The position numbers and the translations under genes were made by a program. This document shows, in pieces, positions 1-7,300 of a DNA stretch of 10,354 bases (its first letter is position 1; the number at the start of each line of letters is the position of its first letter). Source of the DNA: CAYPZL01 sp964415045 (GTDB lineage Bacteria; Planctomycetota; Phycisphaerae; Sedimentisphaerales; Anaerobacaceae); the NCBI GenBank assembly GCA_964415045.1, contig CAYPZL010000191.1:1-10354 (forward strand), written 5' to 3'. The notes under the pieces are model-generated. The model saw only the letters and a program-made list of their open reading frames with translations. It was not told the DNA's origin and made no database searches.

Positions 1-1880
1 AGAGCCTTTTCAATTCTCACCGGCATAGCCGGTGGATTACAGATTTATGTTTAGACGTGCTCGACGCCGTGGGCGCCGCGCACCGCAGAGGCATCGTCCA
101 CCGGGACATCAAGCCGTCCAACATCCTTCTGACCTCGGATCGCAAGCCCAAGGTCCTGGATTTCGGCATTTCGGTGGACGCCGGCACGTTGCGCGAACAA
201 GGAGATCAAATCTACCAGGGCACTCCCGCCTATTCGGCGCCCGAACAGGTCACAGCGCCGGTCAAGATCAGCCCGGCCACGGATGTCTTCGCACTGGGCG
301 TGCTGCTCTATGAGCTGCTCACCGACACGCTGCCCTTCCCCCAAACACAGGTGGAGGAGCTGTTCCGCGCCATACGCGAGCAACATCCGGAACTGCCCAG
401 CGCCCTGGAGGAGAAGGTGCCGATTCCGCTGCAGAACATCTGCCTGCGGGCCCTGGAGAAGGACCCGGCGCGACGGTACCGCAATGCCGAAAGCCTGGCC
501 GACGACGTCCGCCGCTATCTGCGGGGCGAAAAGGTCTGGTCCAAGCCGTCGTTTCTGGTGGACAAGGTCGAGCAAGAGGTGTTCTACCACCGGCAGAAGC
601 TGGACGTGTGGCGCAAGAACGGCCTGCTCACCGAGCGGGAATTCGACAAGCTCGGCGGAATCTACCAGAGAATGACCTCGCCCCCCGACACCTCGATCAT
701 CGAGGCCAGGCGACTCTCGCTTTCACAAGTGTGCCTGTACTTCGGCGGCTGGGTCGTGGTCCTGGGCAGCGCCGTTCTGTTCTATCAAACGCTGGAGCAG
801 GTGGCCGTCTACTGGCGACCGATGCCGGCTATCCTGGCAACGGCCTTGATGATGGCGATCGGACTGGTGCTGTGGAGGCGAAAGGAAACGCGATTGTCCG
901 TCGGATTCCTCACCACCGCCGGCGGCCTCGTGCCCGTGACCCTGATTGTCACACTGGGCCAGTGGAACGTATTCTCACCGGCGCAATATCCCCTGGGGAC
1001 GGAGACCTTCTTCAATGCGACGGGAGAATCCGATGCGGGCATGGTTATAGGAAATCTGCAACTGTGCATTGCCTGTGGTTGTTGGCTTATCGCCTCCCTC
1101 GTGTTCTTGTGGACCACCCGGTCATCGATCTTCGTCGTGCTTGCCATTCTGGCTTTTTTGGCGCTGTTGACGACATGTTACGTGATCGCCGACATGGAGA
1201 ACTGGGATCCCGACGTCATTGCCGGCCGCTATCTGTATCCAGGCATCGCCTTCTTTGTTGCCGGCACGCTCCTGGATCGGCGCAAGCAGGTCAAGTACGC
1301 CTGGCCTCTGTGTATCGCCGGTCTGGTTCTCATCGTAGGCTCCCTGTCGGGGATCGCCGCGTCTGAGAACACGCTTTTCGGCTGGCTCCACATCGACCCC
1401 TCATTCCTGGACGAATTGAGCGGCGAACCTCGACTGGTGAGTTTCATCATCAACGGCATCATCTATCTGGGTCTGGCCGGCCTGTGCCGGCGGTTGGCCA
1501 CGCCCCTTCAGCGGACGCTGGCGACGGTCCTGAACTGGCTGGGGCCGCTTCATATCCTGGGCCCCCTGCGGCTGCTCGAGGAATCGGTGTCCGGCTGGCG
1601 CAGTGACGTCTATCTCTTTCTGCTCCCGATAGCGTCGATCGGTTTCATTTTCGCCAGCGTGGGTCGTCAGATGAAATCCTTCTTCTTCTCCGGCCTGGCC
1701 GGCTTCGCCGTTTCGGTGCGGCGTTTCACGGTCGAGCATTTCGACACGTTTTTCGCCTGGCCCATCTCGCTGATCGTCGCCGGCATCGTTGCAATGGTGA
1801 TCTCCTGCCAGGTCCCGCGCTGGCAGGCCCAGCGAAAGCTGCGCTCGACCGAGTCCAAGGCCCAGACCCTCGCCGGCTGA
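1..1880 (+). CDS. Ser/Thr protein kinase C-lobe fused to a polytopic membrane module (5' partial)
   Basis: Eukaryote-like (Hanks-type) Ser/Thr kinase, expected to phosphorylate proteins in the cytoplasm while anchored in the membrane. The frame is open to the left edge (first whole codon at position 3, 625 codons in view), and the residues just before the catalytic loop (ITDLCLDVLDAVGAAH) fit the kinase E-helix, so the ATP-binding N-lobe lies outside the window. A GTG at 57 would be an internal codon. Counting from that GTG, HRDIKPSN is at 15-22, DFG at 35-37, the activation-segment end GTPAYSAPE at 55-63, and the C-lobe ends near 155. A basic linker with a W-x-x-x-GLL segment (about 176-200) follows, then from about 225 to the end some 10-12 hydrophobic segments. 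This tail resembles DUF2157-type membrane proteins in layout; that match is inferred. The catalytic Asp, Asn and metal-binding Asp are all present, so the kinase is probably active. No extracellular sensor domain is visible. Confidence 0.9.
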   Translation, partial: SLFNSHRHSRWITDLCLDVLDAVGAAHRRGIVHRDIKPSNILLTSDRKPKVLDFGISVDAGTLREQGDQIYQGTPAYSAPEQVTAPVKISPATDVFALGVLLYELLTDTLPFPQTQVEELFRAIREQHPELPSALEEKVPIPLQNICLRALEKDPARRYRNAESLADDVRRYLRGEKVWSKPSFLVDKVEQEVFYHRQKLDVWRKNGLLTEREFDKLGGIYQRMTSPPDTSIIEARRLSLSQVCLYFGGWVVVLGSAVLFYQTLEQVAVYWRPMPAILATALMMAIGLVLWRRKETRLSVGFLTTAGGLVPVTLIVTLGQWNVFSPAQYPLGTETFFNATGESDAGMVIGNLQLCIACGCWLIASLVFLWTTRSSIFVVLAILAFLALLTTCYVIADMENWDPDVIAGRYLYPGIAFFVAGTLLDRRKQVKYAWPLCIAGLVLIVGSLSGIAASENTLFGWLHIDPSFLDELSGEPRLVSFIINGIIYLGLAGLCRRLATPLQRTLATVLNWLGPLHILGPLRLLEESVSGWRSDVYLFLLPIASIGFIFASVGRQMKSFFFSGLAGFAVSVRRFTVEHFDTFFAWPISLIVAGIVAMVISCQVPRWQAQRKLRSTESKAQTLAG

Positions 1881-2091
1881 TCCCGCTCACCGCGCCGCAA
1901 CGAAAGTCCGCCAGCCAGTATCACACCGCCGGCAAATTTCCTTGCGGCTGTCGTCGCCTTAAAAAAGCCGGCAGATTTCGCAGATTCTCAGAAAGATCTT
2001 GCGCCACGGACCCAATTCTCTCTCAGGCAGACACGAAGTGAAACAGCCGGCCGAATGGCTTGTATTCAATCGCAAACAAAAACAGGGAACC

Positions 2092-2096
2092 GGAGG
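2092..2096 (+). promoter_or_regulatory. Shine-Dalgarno that fixes the start at 2102
   Basis: GGAGG lies five bases before the ATG at 2102. An in-frame TTG at 2060 would add 14 residues but has no comparable ribosome binding site, so the ATG is preferred. Confidence 0.75.
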
Positions 2097-2101
2097 TCGC
2101 C

Positions 2102-2575
2102 ATGAATGGGAAATGCCAGAATCAGATCTCCAGACTTCATTTTGACGGGTCCCCATGGCTGACCACATTTGACTGGCTGATGAACCTCGTGGCGGCGGCC
2201 CTGGACCACGCGCTGGGCCTGCTGGCCGCAGCCCTGGTCGGCCTGGTGGCAGGCCATCGCATCGGCAGAATCTATGCCGGCCAGGTCGAACCGCTGTACG
2301 TCCGGGACCTCCACGAACTGGCCGCGTGGCAGGTCATCCCCCATACCTTTGCCAGAAACGGGGCTGTGCTCGGGGCCGTCGCCGGCCTGCTGCTGATCGT
2401 GATTCTGCACAGGAAGGTCTTCACCCAAAAGGTGATCTCCCGAGTGAAAATCGGCGCGGCAGCCCCGTCGCAAACGACCGAAATCGTAGAGGCCGGTAAC
2501 GAGAGAAACCCCAAAGTCATTGGGGACCCTGCCGAAAACGAGAAGTTTACCCCGGAGAAAGGACAACCGAGATGA
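2102..2575 (+). CDS. Small two-helix membrane protein, family not recognised
   Basis: Predicted 157-residue inner-membrane protein. I do not recognise a family. It has a polar N-terminus with no signal peptide, a long Ala/Leu-rich hydrophobic helix at about 27-51, a 34-residue polar stretch rich in aromatic and charged residues (about 52-85), a second hydrophobic helix at about 86-102, then a basic patch and a hydrophilic, charged tail of roughly 50 residues that is likely disordered. The basic residues after the second helix suggest that the tail is cytoplasmic. It is the first gene of a four-gene unit: its stop overlaps the next start by four bases (ATGA, 2572-2575), so translation of the lipoprotein downstream is probably coupled to it. 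The gap upstream (1881-2101) must hold the promoter if the unit is independent of the kinase gene, but I see no convincing -35/-10 pair there. Confidence 0.8.
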   Translation: MNGKCQNQISRLHFDGSPWLTTFDWLMNLVAAALDHALGLLAAALVGLVAGHRIGRIYAGQVEPLYVRDLHELAAWQVIPHTFARNGAVLGAVAGLLLIVILHRKVFTQKVISRVKIGAAAPSQTTEIVEAGNERNPKVIGDPAENEKFTPEKGQPR

Positions 2576-3537
2576 AGATCAAGCAATTGGCCTGTTTTGT
2601 GTTGGTGGCCGCGTGCGGCGGCTGCCTGTACTCGCTTCACCCCCTTTATACGCAAGACACGTTAGTCTTCCGGGACGAACTGCTGGGCAAGTGGTCCGAC
2701 GAGGATGCGATATGGGAGTTCCGACACGCCAAAGGCATGGAGTACGAACTGCGAGTGTTCGACGGCAAAGAAGGCCGATTCAGCGCCCACATGGTCCAAC
2801 TGGACGACATGTTGTTCCTGGACATCTATCCGGACGGTGAAACCTTTGAGGAGATGCAAAGCTTCTCCGCCATGCATCTCGTCCCCGTCCATACGTTCAT
2901 GAAAGTCGAGCAGATCGAGCCCAGGCTCATCCTGCGCGCGATCGACGCCGGTGAGATCGGGAACCTGCTGGAAGAGGACCCGGACCTGCTCAAGCACGAA
3001 GAAGTGGACAACGGACTGGTGCTGACGGCCTCGACCGAAGCGCTCCAGGCATTCATGCTTTCCTTCGGGCACGACGAAGACCTGTTCGAGGCTGCCACAG
3101 AACTGACCCGTTGGGTGCCCCTATATGGCGAGGAGAACATGACCTTCGCTGACTCCCTCCTGGGGCGATGGAAAGGCGAAGAAGGCGAAACGGTGGTAAT
3201 CACCCTGGCGGAGGAATTCACCTATCACATCTCGCATGCAGAGGAAGACGGCACCGAGTATCGGTGCCTTGCGAATCTCGTCCAGGTGGGCGAGACCGGG
3301 CTCCTGGCTCTCTTTTTCAGCGAGTCCGCCTTCGAGGACAACGACCCGAACGATCTTCGCTTCGTCCCCGACGTCTTCATGCTGATCGGCCAGATGGAAC
3401 CGGAGTTGCTGGTGCGGCCCATCGATTATGATGCCGCCGCAGAATTGCTCGGCGTCGATCTCGCCTCACACGAAGAGGAGACCGCAGACAAGGGCGAAGA
3501 AGCCGAGCCGTTCCAGGTCTTCCACCGAACAGGATGA
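2572..3537 (+). CDS. Lipoprotein with a duplicated domain
   Basis: Predicted 321-residue envelope lipoprotein. The start has an AAAGGA-type ribosome binding site 8 bases upstream and overlaps the previous stop by four bases. Residues 1-18 form a lipoprotein signal: lysines, a hydrophobic core, then cysteines at 15 (VAAC) and 18 (CGGC). The sequence after Cys18, LYSLHPLYT, resembles the start of a recurrent group of bacterial lipoproteins, which favours Cys18 as the lipidated residue, although VAAC fits the lipobox consensus better. The mature part holds two copies of one domain, about 31-133 and 190-293, each with LLG-[KR]-W near its start, a VP-centred strand, Q-[IM]-EP about 73 residues after the Trp, and R-x-ID then LL at the end. 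The beta-rich pattern suggests a lipocalin-like or similar barrel, which is inferred. The protein is notably acidic. The function is unknown; its place between membrane proteins suggests a role in an envelope complex. Confidence 0.85.
   Translation: MKIKQLACFVLVAACGGCLYSLHPLYTQDTLVFRDELLGKWSDEDAIWEFRHAKGMEYELRVFDGKEGRFSAHMVQLDDMLFLDIYPDGETFEEMQSFSAMHLVPVHTFMKVEQIEPRLILRAIDAGEIGNLLEEDPDLLKHEEVDNGLVLTASTEALQAFMLSFGHDEDLFEAATELTRWVPLYGEENMTFADSLLGRWKGEEGETVVITLAEEFTYHISHAEEDGTEYRCLANLVQVGETGLLALFFSESAFEDNDPNDLRFVPDVFMLIGQMEPELLVRPIDYDAAAELLGVDLASHEEETADKGEEAEPFQVFHRTG
2662..3450 (+). repeat. Tandem domain duplication inside the lipoprotein gene
   Basis: Protein-level repeat: copy 1 is 2662-2970 (residues 31-133) and copy 2 is 3139-3450 (residues 190-293). 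Landmark residues are offset by a nearly constant 159-160 positions: LLGKW 37-41 against LLGRW 196-200, QIEP 114-117 against QMEP 274-277, LL 132-133 against 292-293. The DNA itself is diverged, so the duplication is old. Confidence 0.75.
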
Positions 3538-3572
3538 ACCGCAATCCGGATCAGAAAACTGGAGGTTGAAAA

Positions 3573-3920
3573 ATGGCTGCTTTGACGGTTTGGACGGTCG
3601 TGGTCGTGCTGACGGTTGTGGTCTGCGCGGCCGTGATACTCGCCATACGAAAACCCATGTGCGAGCTTCTCGAATCGAACACAACTATCGCCTGGACCAG
3701 GAGATTCTACGTGCGCGCCTTCGCGGTGCTCGTCGTCCTGGCGGGCCTGACGACGGTCACTGCAACGGACATTCCTTCCGACGACCCGGCGTTCATGGAA
3801 TATGTCTGGTGGGTGGCGGAAACGACACAGACCCTTTTCATGTCGTTGAGTTTCTGGCTCATCGGATACGCCGCTCTTCTGACGTTGTTGTTCGTCGTTC
3901 TGGGGCGATATCGTGACTAA
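3573..3920 (+). CDS. Small three-helix membrane protein, family not recognised
   Basis: Predicted 115-residue integral membrane protein of unknown function. The ATG at 3573 has GGAGG (3561-3565) seven bases upstream. Hydrophobic segments lie at about 5-25, 47-64 and 87-110. The loop between the first two is basic (RKP, then TRRFYVR) and so probably cytoplasmic. The loop between the second and third is acidic and aromatic (DIPSDDPAF, then EYVWWVAE) and so probably periplasmic. The C-terminus is a short basic tail, GRYRD. There is no recognisable catalytic motif. Its stop codon overlaps the next gene by eight bases, which implies that the two small membrane proteins are made together and may pair in the membrane. 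It could be a structural or accessory subunit; I cannot assign a family. Confidence 0.8.
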   Translation: MAALTVWTVVVVLTVVVCAAVILAIRKPMCELLESNTTIAWTRRFYVRAFAVLVVLAGLTTVTATDIPSDDPAFMEYVWWVAETTQTLFMSLSFWLIGYAALLTLLFVVLGRYRD

Positions 3921-4338
3921 CGTGCAGTATCTCCATCTCTCCTACTTTGCTGCCCTCGCGGGCGGATTGTCCGTCGCTACGCTGATCCTGGCGATACTGG
4001 CCGGCCCGAATCGGGAAGCCACCAGCGCCCCGCTGTTGCTTCCGTTCGGCAGGTTTCTCCGGCGTCTCCTGCCCTCATGGCTCCTGCTTGCGGTCGCACT
4101 CGGCTTCATCTCCGTGACCTACTTCGACTGCAGCCACGAGACCTACGACCAGATCGTCGCGGACCGAGGCCATCTGATCGATAAGTCGCAGGAGCAAACG
4201 GTGAGTATGTCAGTCGCCCTGGCGATTGCCGTAACGTGCTACGCGGTAGCCCTGGCGCTGTTCTCATGGGCCGGCGTCGTGACGCACCGCGCGAAATCAC
4301 GCGCACGCTCGGGCCAGGAGGACCGCAGCGGCGATTGA
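3913..4338 (+). CDS. Small three-helix membrane protein, partner of the preceding gene
   Basis: Predicted 141-residue integral membrane protein, family not recognised. The chosen start is GTG at 3913, inside the end of the previous gene (8-base overlap), with a weak GGGGCGA upstream; a second GTG at 3922 is an alternative that removes three residues. Hydrophobic segments lie at about 9-30, 53-71 and 97-123. The loop between the first two carries GRFLRR and is likely cytoplasmic. The loop between the second and third (about 72-96) is charged, contains DCSHE, and is likely periplasmic. The C-terminal tail is strongly basic, then ends acidic. Helix count and topology mirror the upstream 115-residue protein, which fits a heteromeric pair. 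It is the last gene of the + strand unit; its stop lies 31 bases from the stop of the convergent - strand gene, and I see no clear terminator between them. Confidence 0.78.
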   Translation: MTNVQYLHLSYFAALAGGLSVATLILAILAGPNREATSAPLLLPFGRFLRRLLPSWLLLAVALGFISVTYFDCSHETYDQIVADRGHLIDKSQEQTVSMSVALAIAVTCYAVALALFSWAGVVTHRAKSRARSGQEDRSGD

Positions 4339-4369
4339 TTTCCCCGGCGGTCCGTGTGATGGGCGTCGG

Positions 4370-7300
4370 CTAATCGGCATATCCCGGCGAACCACCGGGG
4401 GCGGTGCTGGGGCGCCAGCCGCTCTTTCGACCCCAGAGCGCTGCATCCGGATTCGTCGGGGCTTCGATCGACAGCGAGTATCCTTGGCCGTCGGTGCCGG
4501 GGTACCATTCGTCGTGGTAGGCGAACCGATGAATGATGGCGCCGGCCGCATCTTGCAGCTCGATGGTCTCGCCGGCGTTGTCGAGCCGGCCGGCGTACTG
4601 GCCCGCGATGATCAGATTCGACGTATCGTACAGGCTCGCAAACTCCGAAGCATCCTGGACCACCAGGACATATTCCTGCGGGCCCAGCAGCAGGCGCGGG
4701 AACGTAAACTCCACGCCGCCGGTAAACCGGGTCCCGTTCAAATCGATCGGCTCGGTCCCGACGTTCGCCAGCTCGATGAATTCCGTCTGCGAAACCGCCG
4801 AATGGTACATCAGTTCAGTGATCCGCAGGCTCTCGGCCACCGGGCCGATGGTGTACAGGGTCTCGTGCAGCGCGCTCCATTGCCCGTTCGCCCAGACGCG
4901 GGCCTTGACCTGCGCGCTCTCGGTCAGAAGCAGAGGCTGGCTGTACACGTCTGCCGACGGCGAAATGCCCTCGGCGTTCGCATCCTCTCCGGCGACCAGC
5001 TCCACCGAGATCAGAAAATCAGAGCTGGTCTGCCGATAGTTCATTCCGTGAATCGCCAGAACGTTGCCGCCGGCATGCAGGCTGCTGAGGAAGGCGGAAC
5101 AATCGAATTCCTCGAAAAGAACCGCGGAGCCGTCCCCGTGGCTTGCCGCAGCGCCTTCATTCCACGCCGGAGAAGCCGAGGCGTTGGCCGAGGCGATTCG
5201 CGTGCCGTTGAGGTAGGCGACAAACCCGTCGTCGTAACGAATCCGCAGGGTCATATAGTTGGACCCGGCCCTGTCCTGCGGCTCCACCGCAAACGGGATA
5301 CGGATGTAACAGGCTTCGACGGCGTTGTACATCTGGGATTCAACGTCGTAGGAGATGTACGGCTCATACCCGCTGCTGCGCTCGTAGCCGACGCCGCCGA
5401 GCGTCTCGCGGCTTCGGGGCATTCCGTCGGTCCAGGTCGAATCGTCGAACGGCTCGGCGCCGCCAGTCCAGGAAAGGCCGATGTTCGCGGTGGGCACCCA
5501 GACGGCCTTGGCCGCGTCCTCGGCAACCAGTGTCTGCGCGGTTCCTGTTCCACCGGTATCGGGCTGCCGTGGATCGGTGCCGTCCAGCGTGTAGTAGATC
5601 GCCCCCCCTGCGTTCGGGTTGACCATCGTCAAGGTATCGCCGGCCCGGACGTAGCCGCCATGCTGATCGGCTCCGTTGACGCGGAATTCAGGCGGGTCGA
5701 TGTCGGGATACAGGTTCCTGGCGCGCAGGACGTTGATGAGGGCATAGGAATTGGCGGTGTCGTGGATGGCGGGGATGTAGTTGTCGATGACGTTGTCGCG
5801 CTCCACGACCCAGGAGTCCTCGCGGGTGAAGTAGTAATCCGGGCCGTGAGGGGCGGGAGGGTACAGGTTGTGGTTGATGTCGTCGGGGGGATTAGGCTGC
5901 TCGATGGTGTTCCCGTACGGCGTGCTCATCTGCGTGTCGCCCCAGCGGGCGGATTCGGCGACGATGGCCTTGTCGATCGAGTCGGCCAATTCGGCGTAGC
6001 GCTGCTGCGAGGCGGTGACACTGAGGGCGCCGTCGTGGAACATGTGCTTATAGACCCGGTCGGCGAAGAGCAGGCGAAACTCGGCGCTGGCTCGCAGCTT
6101 CTGGAAGACGTCGCCCGCCCCGCCGCTGCTGTTGATGCGGGAGGCGGCGCGGCCGTGGTAGTCGAGGACGATCTCCTGGTCCCACACGAAGAAGCGGAAC
6201 TTCCCGTCGCCGCTGACGGCGTTCACGGCGGCATAGCCGTTGTGGTGGGGCCAGTCCTCCGAGTCAGCGTAGAAGTGTAGAAGCATGTAGTCGGCGAAAT
6301 TCTCGACGTCGAGATACTCCTGCATCTGCGCATAACCGGCAGGCGCAGCCGGGTTGATCGACAGCATCTCCCGCCAGCGAGGACCCGGACTGGAGAAATC
6401 CTCGTTGATCTCCCAGTCTTCGGGCTCTCCGCCGAGGTGAGAGGCGAAGAAGTCGTCGGCGACGCGCTCCGTGAGGTTATGGATGCCGAAGTAAAGGCCG
6501 TTGACGTAGAGGTGCACGAAGTGCCCGTAGCTGGAAGGCTGGCCCATGTCACGCAGGCTTTCCTTCATCCACACGTCGCGAATGTACTGCGAATCATTGG
6601 GCCGGTATCGCGACGAGGAGGACCACGAGACGAGAGCCCAGGAATCGGTGAAGGAGGCGCGGAGAACGAGCTGGTTGAACTCCTCGACGTCCGACTCGGG
6701 GAACAGCGGATACTCCAGCTTGGGCGGGCCGTAGAGGCTGGTAAACGTCAGGCGAAGGGAGTGCTTCTGCATGCGATAGGGCCGGCGGCTGGCGTTGCCG
6801 TGCACTTCGATCTTGCAGTCGTGCTGGAAGCCCTCGGCGCCGTCGGGCAGGATATACTCGACCGCGCATTTTCGCTCCCAGCGGCTCTGCGGATTGGCGT
6901 AGATACCGGCGTCATCACCGATGAAATCAGACGGCCGCATAGAGATCGACACGGTGGGAATATCGAGCAGCGCGTCGCGCACGGAGTATCCCGGCAGCGT
7001 GCTGTTCACAACGCGGGGGTCCATCTCGTAGTCGGCCGGCACGATGCTTCCGGCGTCGGAGCTGTAGCCCCAATTCGTCGGCCAGCCCGGCGGTCTGGCC
7101 GGCTGGCGGGCGACGTCGTCGACAAAGATATACGTATGAGTGGTCACCCGCGCGGTTCTCCATCCGGGCTTGAAGGCAACCGACCTGACGTGTTTCGTCG
7201 TCGTGATGGGGATCGGCGTCTGCGGGTCGTACAACAGGCCGTTCTGTTCGGTCGGCTCCGATCCGTCGAGGGTATAGCGGATCAGAACGTCCGGCGTGGT

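Noticed and set aside
18..34. A 7-bp inverted repeat (caccggc, ata, gccggtg) at the left edge.
   Set aside because: It lies inside the kinase coding frame and has no T-run; most likely chance.
1..54. Possible frameshift near 50, because another frame upstream reads plausibly (GGLQIYV).
   Set aside because: The in-phase reading ITDLCLDVLDAVGAAH aligns better with the usual helix before HRD in bacterial kinases, so no frameshift is needed.
57..59. GTG at 57 as the true start of the kinase gene.
   Set aside because: The frame is open to position 3, and the residues before the GTG fit the kinase E-helix. Starting at 57 would remove the whole ATP-binding lobe.
1881..2101. Promoter or terminator in the gap between the kinase gene and the envelope operon.
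   Set aside because: GCCGGC repeats and a TTAAAAAA run are present, but there is no stem followed by a T-run and no -35/-10 pair with correct spacing.
4339..4400. Shared terminator between the convergent genes.
   Set aside because: The only stem seen (cccgg / ccggg at 4383-4399) is five pairs, lies inside the - strand coding region, and lacks a T-run.
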